Below are positions 50,725 through 59,182 of a DNA stretch of 64,000 bases, piece after piece. This DNA is from Bdellovibrio sp. UBA4095 (GTDB taxonomy: Bacteria; Bdellovibrionota; Bdellovibrionia; Bdellovibrionales; Bdellovibrionaceae): positions 1,260,355 to 1,324,354 of the forward strand of contig DFXZ01000004.1 of the NCBI GenBank assembly GCA_002381805.1, read 5' to 3'. Position 1 is the first letter of the stretch, and every line of letters starts with the position of its first letter. The notes under the pieces were generated by a model. The model did not search any database. It was not told the DNA's origin and worked only from the letters and a program-made list of their open reading frames with translations. The translations under genes were made by a program, and so were the position numbers.

Positions 50725-51621
50725 TTGCGTTCATTTTTCTTTTTAATTTTTGTTGGGTTGGTGGCTTGTGATAGTCCCTCCCTCTCAGTTTTAAACGGCA
50801 AACCAGAATCTGGAATCATGGGTGGAGCCGACGTTGCTGATGATGATTCATTAGCCCTGAGTGTGGTTGGTATTTACAACACAGAATTTAATGGCATTTG
50901 CACGGGGACGCTCCTCGAAGGCAATATTGTTCTGACCGCTGCACATTGTGTGGCCCACCCAAGTAAGCTCAAGATCATCTTCGGCCTGGACATTGATGAG
51001 TATCTTGCAGCTCGTGAACAAGATGTTATTGAAGAGCATATTCGCCAAGTCACTGATGCGAAAGCTCACCCTGATTATGCGGACGAGCCTTCTGATAGTC
51101 GAAACACTGATTTTTCTGACATTGCATTGCTGCGCTTCGGAGGCAAGGTCCCAGAGGGATATGTTCCAGCTAAATTTCTACCTGATGACAAAGTGCTGGT
51201 GAAAGGCGCTGCTGTGACTCTTATGGGTTACGGTGTTAACGATGTTCAAGTGACTCGAATCGATGCGGCAACATACAAAGATCTGGAAGAGGGAATCGAA
51301 TACGGCGAGATCATGTGTGATAAACCTCGTCAAAATTGTTTTAAAATAGAGTACAGCGGAGACGGGATCTTGCGTAAGACAACAGCTGAAATTGATATGA
51401 TATCTCAATCTGAAGTGGTCGTCGACGAATCCAATGGGCGGGGAACATGTTTAGGAGACTCTGGTGGTCCCGCTTTCCTAAAGCAAGATGGTCAGTATTT
51501 CCTTTTTGGCGTTACAAGCCGCGGCGGTGAACTTTGTGACGATGTGGGGGTTTACACTAATGCGGTGTACTTCCAAGATTGGATCCAAAAAACCATGCCA
51601 CAACTAGGTAAGCGTCACTAG
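50725..51621 (+). CDS. Trypsin-like serine protease, lipoprotein
   Basis: This 298-residue S1-family protease has a lipoprotein signal (FVGLVAC). The full triad is visible: TAAHC (His74), SDIALLRF (Asp132) and CLGDSGGP (Ser246). MGGADV supplies the usual mature N-terminus-like region. An upstream ATG at 50686 is open in frame, but it lies ahead of the likely promoter and lacks a good ribosome site. TTG 50725 follows AGGGGGG at six bases and gives a clean signal peptide. It probably sits in the outer membrane or periplasm and degrades proteins, possibly prey proteins. It converges with the next gene, overlapping four bases. Confidence 0.88.
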   Translation: MRSFFFLIFVGLVACDSPSLSVLNGKPESGIMGGADVADDDSLALSVVGIYNTEFNGICTGTLLEGNIVLTAAHCVAHPSKLKIIFGLDIDEYLAAREQDVIEEHIRQVTDAKAHPDYADEPSDSRNTDFSDIALLRFGGKVPEGYVPAKFLPDDKVLVKGAAVTLMGYGVNDVQVTRIDAATYKDLEEGIEYGEIMCDKPRQNCFKIEYSGDGILRKTTAEIDMISQSEVVVDESNGRGTCLGDSGGPAFLKQDGQYFLFGVTSRGGELCDDVGVYTNAVYFQDWIQKTMPQLGKRH

Positions 51622-52166
51622 TCTGCGAAACACCACGGGCGAGGAGTGATAACTCGCTTAATCTCTTTGGCCCGGGTGTAAAGAAAGTCATTAGAGACCG
51701 CAAGCTTAATTCTTTCGTTTCGTTGAGACCTTGGCGAAGCGACTCTTATTTGACCATAGCCATCGGCATCAGTTTGAACTGTCCCGCTAAGACCTTTTAA
51801 ATTCCATCGCACGGACTTCCTTGCGATGGGAGTAAGATCTGCATCCGTCAATATCGTCGAAATTGTGCCTTCTGAATCGCGACACATCAGTTGGAAATGG
51901 AGAACGACAAAATGTTGGTTTTGGCAGTTTCGGCTTCTTGAATAGCCATAACCAGCTTCACAAGTGTTAAATGCTTTTTCCGAGTATCCAAGGTTTTCTG
52001 GAGAACGATCGAGCCCGAGGTGGGTCTGCAATGCATTGTAGTCGATTCGTCCCTCTTGGTCATCCGCAGTCGGAGGTTGGGCAATGCCTGAAGAATCTTT
52101 TTTGGGTGTAGTAGAGCATCCCAGGAGAAGAAAATAGATAGTAAACAATAAAGCTGCTTTTAGCAT
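51618..52166 (-). CDS. Small lipoprotein of unknown function
   Basis: This 182-residue protein has a signal peptide with lipobox FLLLGC (Cys17). It holds four further cysteines (TCEAGYGYSRSRNC, MC, WC) that could form disulfides. A region near residues 115-160 reads like a small beta-sandwich (SVRWNLKGLSGTVQTDADGYGQIRVAS), similar in pattern to bacterial Ig-like or carboxypeptidase-regulatory folds. I recognise no family. It ends by overlapping the protease gene on the other strand. Confidence 0.7.
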   Translation of the reverse strand: MLKAALLFTIYFLLLGCSTTPKKDSSGIAQPPTADDQEGRIDYNALQTHLGLDRSPENLGYSEKAFNTCEAGYGYSRSRNCQNQHFVVLHFQLMCRDSEGTISTILTDADLTPIARKSVRWNLKGLSGTVQTDADGYGQIRVASPRSQRNERIKLAVSNDFLYTRAKEIKRVITPRPWCFAD

Positions 52167-52199
52167 GGCTCACCACGGGGGCGAGCCAGTATGACATGG

Positions 52200-52721
52200 T
52201 CAATGATGGATCGAAAGTTTGTCATGTCTCTCCTTGTTGCGATCCACGACTCCTTCTTTGGTGATCAATGATTTGGCGAGATCCAAAAGGCTGATCATTT
52301 TTGAGCTGTGGTAATCCCAGTATTCGGCGCTTTCGACCTCAACCTTAATAAGCACTAAGTTGGGATCTTGCAGGCCTTTGGGGAACCACGACCTATAGAT
52401 AGGACTCCAGAGTTCAGCTGCCCGAGATCTGTCCTCGACAATAGAAGCTTTTCCAGTAACGGAAACATATCGCATATCGTTCGGGGACGAATACGCAAGA
52501 TTAACTTGCTGATCATTTTCGATGGCGATCACTTTGCCGGATTCCCGACTGGTAAAGAACCATAGGTCGCCATCAAATTCGATGCGCTGGGTTCCCATCG
52601 GACGACTGCGTAGACATCCGTCTGGGTCAGAAGTAGTCATCATGGCGACCTCGATATCCTTGATAAGCTCCGCCAGCTTTTTGATCGATTCCGAACTATT
52701 TTGATTTGTTTTATTATCCAT
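52200..52721 (-). CDS. Pyridoxamine 5'-phosphate oxidase-fold protein (stress protein 26-like)
   Basis: This 173-residue protein has the split-barrel flavin-binding fold with IEVAMMTTSDPDGCLRSRPMGTQ, DGDLWFFTSRESGKV and RYVSVTGKASIVED, typical of general stress protein 26-type members. It may bind FMN or a related flavin; substrate unknown. An ATG 21 codons upstream extends the frame, but 52721 has TGGAGG immediately ahead and is chosen. Confidence 0.88.
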   Translation of the reverse strand: MDNKTNQNSSESIKKLAELIKDIEVAMMTTSDPDGCLRSRPMGTQRIEFDGDLWFFTSRESGKVIAIENDQQVNLAYSSPNDMRYVSVTGKASIVEDRSRAAELWSPIYRSWFPKGLQDPNLVLIKVEVESAEYWDYHSSKMISLLDLAKSLITKEGVVDRNKERHDKLSIHH

Positions 52722-52800
52722 AATGCCTCCAGGATGTTTTGGATTCGGCTCTATTATGGCTTGGGAAGAAGGCAGAGACATCAACTCCTGGCTGAAATTG

Positions 52801-53715
52801 TTAGTTATCAGTCCAGTGAAGAGCTTTCCGTTGAAAGGCCTGCTCGAGTTCAGTGTTCATTCGGGTAAAACTAAAGGAACCTGAATCAGCTCGTTGTTGA
52901 TAGTCATGCGCAAAAGTCTCGACCACTTTTTGAAGGAATCCTTTGAGGTCATCATGACTATGTAGTTTGGAAACCTCATTCCACAGGGAGCGCCGTAGTG
53001 GGGTCAGATAGATGTAAGAGATATCAGAATTTTGTGTTTGGAAAATTTCTTTTAGATGAGCAAGGTCCCTTGAAGGGTCGTAAACGCTCCAGTCACGAAA
53101 TTTAATTGTCTGAAGTGGTGGGGAGCTCTCGTGGAATTGCAAGGCCTCAACCATGGCTCGAGGATTGTTAAACAATATTGCCGGCACCAGATCCGCAAAG
53201 AATTCGTGATAAACGGAAATCTTGGTGGCGATGTCCTTTTTTAGTTGGGGATCACCAAAAGGCATATCTAAAAAACTCGAATTTTTTTCCCATAAGGGAG
53301 AGAGCTTTCTCATCGCAGTCTCAAAATAAGCATGAGAATACTCATGAGCCAAAATGGGCAAGGTCAGATGGGGATCTTCCCGGCCGGTAAACTTTTGATA
53401 GGTTGTATGAATTTCGGTGAATTCGATTTGACGAGAACCGAAGATATGCTTGGCTCCTTGTCCGTAGTGATTCTTCAGAGTTACCTGATAACCCTTGGGA
53501 AGCGGACCGAGCGATTCTAATAGCTGATCTACTCGGAAAAGCACATCCTCATAGACCTGAGGGGACAAGCGCCCTTTGATGTCGCTTTTAAACTGAGCAG
53601 AAGGGGTAACGAAGAGGCGTTCGCATAAGGGGGCCTGAGCCAATGCCGCTGGAAGGGCCGTAAATAGGCATAGGATCGTTGATAATGTCGACAATATTTT
53701 GGATGGCACGGCCAT
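52801..53715 (-). CDS. Exported HExxH metalloprotease-like protein
   Basis: This 304-residue protein has a signal peptide (ALPAALAQA, cleavage near residue 26). It holds the zinc motif HEYSH (His124-His128) in LPILAHEYSHAYFETAM, and YHEFFADLVPAI (Glu171) downstream could be the third ligand, as in gluzincins. The rest shows no recognised family. It is likely a periplasmic or secreted zinc peptidase. A GAGGAG Shine-Dalgarno precedes the ATG. It lies beside other exported proteins. Confidence 0.78.
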   Translation of the reverse strand: MAVPSKILSTLSTILCLFTALPAALAQAPLCERLFVTPSAQFKSDIKGRLSPQVYEDVLFRVDQLLESLGPLPKGYQVTLKNHYGQGAKHIFGSRQIEFTEIHTTYQKFTGREDPHLTLPILAHEYSHAYFETAMRKLSPLWEKNSSFLDMPFGDPQLKKDIATKISVYHEFFADLVPAILFNNPRAMVEALQFHESSPPLQTIKFRDWSVYDPSRDLAHLKEIFQTQNSDISYIYLTPLRRSLWNEVSKLHSHDDLKGFLQKVVETFAHDYQQRADSGSFSFTRMNTELEQAFQRKALHWTDN

Positions 53716-53772
53716 GTTTTGCTCTCCTCGTGATTAGCAATACAAAGTCTGTGCCTTAGAATTGGTTAGGTG

Positions 53773-54582
53773 CTACTCGCAAATCGTTTTCGGAATTTGG
53801 ATCGAATCCGTAATTTCAACGGTGCTCGAGGAATCGGCACGCAGAAAGATTCCGCTACCAAGCTTGGCGATTTTCTCTAGATAAACCGTTTTTGAGCCAC
53901 TTGGGAAATTTGGATTGTAATAGTAAACCGTATTTAAGCTGATCTGCTCGGGCGAAAGGGAAACGATAGAGGCTACGTCTCGCGTGAGATTTTCGTCGCC
54001 TTGAGCGTCCGTATAGCTCTTATTGGTAGGTGATCCGTCTGAAACCATGAGGACCGCATAGCCAGCCGCTGTTGCTGAGCTGGCTTTATCATGATCGATG
54101 GATCTTCTGACTAACTGAAGCGCAGCATCGTAAGGCGTGCTTCCATCATCGTTAAGTCTTTCAAAATTGTAAATCGCCTGAGCGATTTCACCGGAATCTT
54201 TAGTAAACTTGGCAATTGATCCTGTGCCTAGCAAAGAGGACGCTGAAGATCCCTTGAAATAAGCAAAGGCATACTCAAAGTTTGAGTGATTTTTATAATT
54301 GTTAAGAAAAGAATTGATGGTGCGGAGGCGCCAGCTCTTGTCTGGGTCAGTTCCCTTACTAACGTCATTTCCGCTGCTCTTGTTAGATCCCGAGGCGTCC
54401 AAAAGAAAGAGAATCTTAACGGTTTTTGTTGATTCGACGGAACTAACTCTGCAAGTAAGTCCCTGTCCACCCACGGACTCGGACACTTGGTCAAAGTCGA
54501 CTCCGTTAGAACAGTTTTGAAAAGCTAACATCAGGGACAACGCAGCCACTGACAGTAAAATCTTACGCACGGACTTATTCAT
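53773..54582 (-). CDS. VWA-domain lipoprotein
   Basis: This 269-residue protein starts at ATG 54582 with GGGGG upstream; a longer frame to 54711 is rejected. The signal peptide ends LAFQNC (Cys24), a non-canonical lipobox. The VWA domain has ILFLLDASGSNKSS (Asp62, Ser64, Ser66), DDGSTPYDAALQLV with the metal-site Thr region, and MVSDGSPTN. It resembles metal-dependent adhesion domains and is probably surface or periplasmic. It differs in sequence from the other VWA protein in the window. Confidence 0.85.
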   Translation of the reverse strand: MNKSVRKILLSVAALSLMLAFQNCSNGVDFDQVSESVGGQGLTCRVSSVESTKTVKILFLLDASGSNKSSGNDVSKGTDPDKSWRLRTINSFLNNYKNHSNFEYAFAYFKGSSASSLLGTGSIAKFTKDSGEIAQAIYNFERLNDDGSTPYDAALQLVRRSIDHDKASSATAAGYAVLMVSDGSPTNKSYTDAQGDENLTRDVASIVSLSPEQISLNTVYYYNPNFPSGSKTVYLEKIAKLGSGIFLRADSSSTVEITDSIQIPKTICE

Positions 54583-54714
54583 AATCCCCCCTAGGCAAGC
54601 CAGGTAAGTATTTAGAATGCAAGTGTTGTGCTGGGTAAGATCAAACTCATTGAGGCTTATTCGGTAAAAGTGAATAACTTTATGGATAGGACTAAGATAT
54701 CGACGGATCAAAAT

Positions 54715-54742
54715 GGGACTTCATACCTTGGCATGAAGTCCC
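54715..54742 (-). terminator. Terminator after the HPPD-like gene
   Basis: GGGACTTCAT and ATGAAGTCCC form a perfect 10-bp stem with an eight-base loop, seven bases after the stop of the minus-strand gene at 54749. On that strand ATTTTGAT follows the stem. Confidence 0.78.
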
Positions 54743-54748
54743 TCTACG

Positions 54749-55519
54749 TTAGGATCTATTAGCCTTACTTTTTGCGGTCACGGAAATCATCAGCTGTTCA
54801 ATCTCATTAAGATCATTTTCGGTGATTTCGTAAACTTGCTTGTTTCCGATTTTCTCGATGATGGCATTGAAAAGCTCTTCAGAAAGGAATGAACGGACTT
54901 TTCCTGACTGATACTCGCGCTCTTTTTCGTCATAAAGGCCCATGAAAGTTTCATCTCGAAACCAAGTTTGCTTGTTGGCCTTTTGAATTTTAGCAACTTC
55001 ATCATCACTTGGATCACGCTGCAGAAATTCAAAGAAGAACCCTGAAGGCTTGCCGCCAGGTAGATACCATTCGCCCGAAAATACTTGGATAAGATTTTCG
55101 TGATCATCTTTCAAGATCGGGGTCACGAACTGAACACCGCGCTCAAGACAATGCTCATAAAATCCAATAAGGTCTGGAGTTCTTAGAGCTAGATGTTGGA
55201 CATGAGCGACATTTTCGTGGCCGTTCAACATTTGACGAACATGAGAAGGTTGGTCGGCAGGTTCAGATGGCTGAACAATGGCGAAGATGGTTGGTAGCGG
55301 ATCTTTCTCTTTCGGCTCCCAAGTTCCAACACGAGTTGCGAAAGTCATGGAGACATCTTTTTCGCCTTCTTTTCCTTTTCTCTTCTTTTCATAAAGAAGG
55401 TCTTCGGGAGTTGTCCCAAAGATGACGCGAAAAACGACATAGGACAAAAGATACAGCTTCGGATGAAACAGCATTGTCGTATGATCAATAGTAAAGTTCA
55501 TGAAGGGCTTTTTGGTCAT
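54749..55519 (-). CDS. HPPD-like VOC-family protein, catalytic half only
   Basis: This 256-residue protein matches the C-terminal catalytic domain of 4-hydroxyphenylpyruvate dioxygenase. The iron ligands are visible as His13 (TIDHTT), His109 (HVQHLALRTPD) and Glu164 (GFFFEFLQRDP). The N-terminal half of normal HPPD (about 150 residues) is missing, while a C-terminal helical tail of about 80 residues is added. It may be a dioxygenase or isomerase on a related keto acid; activity is unproven. TAAACT-type sequence precedes the ATG, with GGAG nearby. Confidence 0.75.
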   Translation of the reverse strand: MTKKPFMNFTIDHTTMLFHPKLYLLSYVVFRVIFGTTPEDLLYEKKRKGKEGEKDVSMTFATRVGTWEPKEKDPLPTIFAIVQPSEPADQPSHVRQMLNGHENVAHVQHLALRTPDLIGFYEHCLERGVQFVTPILKDDHENLIQVFSGEWYLPGGKPSGFFFEFLQRDPSDDEVAKIQKANKQTWFRDETFMGLYDEKEREYQSGKVRSFLSEELFNAIIEKIGNKQVYEITENDLNEIEQLMISVTAKSKANRS

Positions 55520-55643
55520 AGTTTACTCCTCTGGAAGGCCCGATCTTAAGAAGCAAATGCCGTGGGGTCAACGCTTGTTAGCCTGATTTGAGTGGAATTT
55601 GCCTGTGGTCGAACTCAGATTTAAGTCGCAGAACGGCATTACC

Positions 55644-55685
55644 CCTACAAGGGAGGGCCTGAAAGATAGGGCCCCTGCTTGTAGG
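55644..55685. other. Hairpin spanning the lon stop codon
   Basis: CCTACAAG (55644-55651) and CTTGTAGG (55678-55685) pair fully, with an inner GGGCC/GGCCC stem. The lon stop codon lies in one arm. It may stabilise the lon mRNA or act as a weak terminator. Confidence 0.6.
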
Positions 55686-58023
55686 AGTGCTTTTTGCTTA
55701 GATCAGGTAGATCGACATCGAAAATGATCTTCAAGACCTCATTAATGTTTTCAACGAAGTAGAACTTAAGGTCTTGCTGAATGTTCGAGGGAATTTCTCG
55801 GAGATCTTTTTCATTGCGCTTACAGAGGATGACTTCTTGAATGCCGGCTCTGTGGGCCGCAATTATTTTCTCTTTAACACCACCTACGGGCAGGACTGTT
55901 CCTCTTAAGGAAATTTCCCCCGTCATCGCAAGTTTTGGGTTTACAGGTTTTTTTAGCAGCTTCGAGGCAATGGAAGCCAGCATGGCTATTCCCGCCGAGG
56001 GGCCATCTTTGGGAATCGCCCCAGCGGGGACATGAACATGAATTTCCTTCTGAGCGAAATTTATATTCGGATCCAGGAGGGGCAACCGCGCTTTCAATAA
56101 ACTCATAGCAATTTTGGTAGACTCCTGCATGACGGCACCCAGCTGGCCTGTCAAAAGCAGTTGTCCTGTGCCAGGCATTTCTTCGGTCTCAATAAACAGA
56201 ATATCTCCGCCAACCGGCGTCCATGCAAGCCCCGTAACCACACCCGGAGGCAAGGCATTTTCAATTTTTTCGGGGGAATACCGTTCGGCTCCGAATATAT
56301 CGTCGAGATCATTCACGCCAACGGTAATCTTCTGCCCGAGGGAGTTCAAAATTTTTAAGCTCATAAATTTGCAAACGGAAGCTAACTTTCTTTGCAGTTC
56401 CCGCACTCCCGCTTCACGAGTGTAATCAGTGAGAATTTTTACAAGGGCTTCGTCGGTGATCTCCAATTGGGAATCTGTGATCCCGTGCTCTCTTAATTGC
56501 TTGGGCCAGAGGTGGCGACGAGCGATCTCTTTTTTTTCGTCGATGGTGTATCCCGTCAACTCAATGACTTCCATTCGGTCCAGCAGTGGACCAGGAATTC
56601 CCTCAAGCGTGTTAGCTGTCGCAATAAAAAGGACCTTTGAGAGATCAAAAGGTGTGTCGAGATAGTGATCTTGGAAGCTGTTATTCTGTTCGGGATCTAA
56701 AGTTTCAAGCAGGGCGCTGCCGGGATCTCCGGTATAGCCGCGGGAAAGTTTATCAATTTCATCAAGGATAAAGACGGGGTCATTTTCTCCGGCTTTTTTC
56801 AAGCCCGTGATGATCCTTCCTGGAAGTGCGCCGATGTAGGTACGTCGGTGACCACGGATCTCGGCATCGTCCCGAACTCCACCAAGGGCTGCGCGAACAT
56901 ACTTTTTTCCCAAGGCTCTGGCGATACTTTTGCCAAGGGAAGTCTTGCCGACTCCCGGTGGGCCCACGAAAAGCAGAATAGATCCTTGTTGAGTTTTACG
57001 CAGTTTCATCACTGCTAAATGTTGAAGTATACGTTTTTTGATTTTATCCATACCGAAGTGATCTTCGTTCAAGATCTTCTCGGCGGCTTCAAGATCAATT
57101 TCTTTTTGTGCAGATGACCTATTCCAGGGCAAACCCACCATTAGATCCAAATGGGTTCGAATAATCTGATATTCGGGAGAAGCAGCGTTCATACCTTCTA
57201 ATCGACGAAGTTGATTCGTCGCAAGTTCAAGCGCTTCTTCTGGCAACGAAAGAGCTTTAATTTTATCCTCATATTGCTTGATGATATTTTTTCCATCTTC
57301 ATCGCCCAGTTCTTCGCGTATCAACCGCATCTGTTCACGCAATAATGTTTCGCGCTGGCTTTGATTTATATTTTCACTTAATTTGTCACGTATCCCAATC
57401 TGAATTTTTAAGCGTTCTTTTTGTTCTTGCATTAAATCGAGCAGCTTTAAAGATCTTTCTTTTAGATCCAGCATCTCGAGAAGTTCCTGTTTTTGGATCA
57501 AAGTAAAATCGGCATGAACCGCACAGACATTTGTAAGTAAACCTAAATCTTCAATTCCTGCGATCCACTCTTTCGCTCTTTGCATGGGAGATCCTAAGAG
57601 ATCTAACGTTTCATTAGAGATTTGCTTTAGACTGTCCAGCAACGCTTTTTGAGTTTGCAGGTCGATCGTTTTAATATCTTCGAGAGATTCTGAAAGAGCT
57701 TCGAATTGCCCGTCTGAAACCTGCATTTTTATAGTTCGGATTCGTTGATTGGCGGTCACTAAAACTGTGTAGCTGCCGTCTTCTTCCTTTTTTGCGGATT
57801 CGACTTTGCACAACGTGCCCACAGAAGGCAGATCTTCGAGTTTTTCAGCGTCTGTTTCTGGATTTTTCTGAGTGAGTAAAATCACCCATTTTTGCTCAGT
57901 CAGCGCCTTTTGCAGCGACAGGACACTTTTTGGTCTGCCAATTCTGATAGGCATGCTTATGCCAGGAAACATGACGGCGTTTCGCAATGGAATAACCGGG
58001 ACTAACCCTGATACGTAAGACAT
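55645..58023 (-). CDS. lon: ATP-dependent protease Lon
   Basis: This 792-residue Lon degrades misfolded and regulatory proteins. The N-terminal substrate domain starts PVIPLRNAVMFPG. The AAA+ domain has GPPGVGKTS (Lys360) and VFILDEIDKL, and the protease domain has the Ser-Lys dyad in KDGPSAGIAM (Ser676) and GGVKEK (Lys719). ATG 58023 is chosen because AGAGG lies about five bases upstream. The longer frame to 58131 passes through a likely promoter. Some bacteria carry a second Lon; that cannot be judged here. Confidence 0.97.
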   Translation of the reverse strand: MSYVSGLVPVIPLRNAVMFPGISMPIRIGRPKSVLSLQKALTEQKWVILLTQKNPETDAEKLEDLPSVGTLCKVESAKKEEDGSYTVLVTANQRIRTIKMQVSDGQFEALSESLEDIKTIDLQTQKALLDSLKQISNETLDLLGSPMQRAKEWIAGIEDLGLLTNVCAVHADFTLIQKQELLEMLDLKERSLKLLDLMQEQKERLKIQIGIRDKLSENINQSQRETLLREQMRLIREELGDEDGKNIIKQYEDKIKALSLPEEALELATNQLRRLEGMNAASPEYQIIRTHLDLMVGLPWNRSSAQKEIDLEAAEKILNEDHFGMDKIKKRILQHLAVMKLRKTQQGSILLFVGPPGVGKTSLGKSIARALGKKYVRAALGGVRDDAEIRGHRRTYIGALPGRIITGLKKAGENDPVFILDEIDKLSRGYTGDPGSALLETLDPEQNNSFQDHYLDTPFDLSKVLFIATANTLEGIPGPLLDRMEVIELTGYTIDEKKEIARRHLWPKQLREHGITDSQLEITDEALVKILTDYTREAGVRELQRKLASVCKFMSLKILNSLGQKITVGVNDLDDIFGAERYSPEKIENALPPGVVTGLAWTPVGGDILFIETEEMPGTGQLLLTGQLGAVMQESTKIAMSLLKARLPLLDPNINFAQKEIHVHVPAGAIPKDGPSAGIAMLASIASKLLKKPVNPKLAMTGEISLRGTVLPVGGVKEKIIAAHRAGIQEVILCKRNEKDLREIPSNIQQDLKFYFVENINEVLKIIFDVDLPDLSKKHSYKQGPYLSGPPL

Positions 58024-58065
58024 AAAACCTCTTTTGTTCATCCTATGAATAAAGGAGCACTGGAG

Positions 58066-58094
58066 AAATATGTATTCGCTCAGTTCGACGTCAA
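58066..58094 (-). promoter_or_regulatory. Possible promoter of lon
   Basis: On the minus strand TTGACG (58089-58094) and ATATTT (58066-58071) are separated by 17 bases, 43 bases before the lon start. CTTGACG could also fit a heat-shock-type -35, but no CCCAT-like -10 follows. Confidence 0.4.
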
Positions 58095-58204
58095 GGCGAC
58101 TCAGTTCAGATAGACCGGGCGAACTGATCAAAAGTTTTACACCACGCTGCCCATAACGTCACAAGGCCCGTCAATTACACTTTAGATAGGTTTGAGGTCG
58201 ACAA

Positions 58205-58285
58205 ATGCTGGCAAAGTTGTTGCTCCTGTTATTTGAAGGTGGTCTTCCCTTCATTGTGGACGGATCCCGGAAGGTATGGGAATGA
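58205..58285 (+). CDS. Possible 26-residue leader ORF before the barrel-like protein gene
   Basis: ATG 58205 has GAGG eight bases upstream and opens a Leu-rich short frame ending at TGA 58283-58285, overlapping the next gene's start in another phase. It could serve translational coupling. No family is recognised. Confidence 0.3.
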   Translation: MLAKLLLLLFEGGLPFIVDGSRKVWE

Positions 58286-59142
58286 GCAGAATTTTTGACC
58301 TGGCCCAAATTAGTAAAATTTCTCTCGGATTTATTCTGAGCGGAGTGTTTATGGCGGCTTCAATCGGTCAGGCTCAAGTCCCTTCAGAGAGAACAGCATT
58401 AAAAAGTAATACGAAGGCTGCAGCAAAGGCATGGAACCTTCCGGTCATTCTAGAGACCTCGAGCTCTATGCATTCATCAGACAGTTATGAGCGTCAAGCA
58501 ATGACCTCGCTGACGTTAGCTCCGAGTTACAGAATTTCGAACTCCCTGAAGCTGTTTGGCTCGACTCTTATTTACAAAGAGGAAACGGGTGCGGGAGATT
58601 CAGGATTTGACAATACTCGAATGGGATTGGCCTTAGCCAAGAATGTATCGAAAAGAACGACCTGGAATAACACTGTTAGTGTAATCGCGCCAACAAATCA
58701 GGTCTTAAGAGACGAGACCTCCTTTCAGGGTGCAGTAAGAGGGTCAACAGGCTTTAGTGTTAGCAAGCTTCCACTGGATAGCGTACTAAGCTACAACATT
58801 TCCTATACACGTAATCTTCACGAGTATGACATGAATGCGAGTGGTGCGTTTAATGTTCGTGAAACGGTGGCGCAAACTCTTGAGTATTCTCTGCCCGTTG
58901 CAAGCAAGCTGTCGCTGTTGACAAGTTTTTCTTACTCATACGGTTTGACATATGAGGACGATTCCCGAAGTAAATTTTATGTGGGTGCGGATTTATCCTG
59001 GGCGTTTAACAAAGCCCTTTCCATGTCAGTGGGTATTTCCAACGAAGGAAATGCTTTGAAACCGAACGGTATGGACTCGAATATCGAGTTTTATAACGAC
59101 ACTTCGTCGGTTCTAAAGATGGGCTTAGTTTACGTTTTGTAG
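58276..59142 (+). CDS. Putative outer-membrane beta-barrel protein
   Basis: This 288-residue protein has a signal peptide (cleavage near GQAQ, about residue 34) and then a body of alternating strands with many Ser, Thr, Tyr and Asn residues. An example is SLLTSFSYSYGLTYEDDSRSKFYVGADLSWAF. No known domain is recognised. It ends in LVYVL. GGAAGG precedes the ATG; a second ATG two codons on is possible. It is followed 40 bases later by a giant metalloprotease lipoprotein gene with its own AAGGAGAG site, suggesting one operon. Confidence 0.7.
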   Translation: MGMSRIFDLAQISKISLGFILSGVFMAASIGQAQVPSERTALKSNTKAAAKAWNLPVILETSSSMHSSDSYERQAMTSLTLAPSYRISNSLKLFGSTLIYKEETGAGDSGFDNTRMGLALAKNVSKRTTWNNTVSVIAPTNQVLRDETSFQGAVRGSTGFSVSKLPLDSVLSYNISYTRNLHEYDMNASGAFNVRETVAQTLEYSLPVASKLSLLTSFSYSYGLTYEDDSRSKFYVGADLSWAFNKALSMSVGISNEGNALKPNGMDSNIEFYNDTSSVLKMGLVYVL

Positions 59143-59182
59143 TTTTAGTTAGTATTGGATCTTGGACTTTTAAGGAGAGAAT

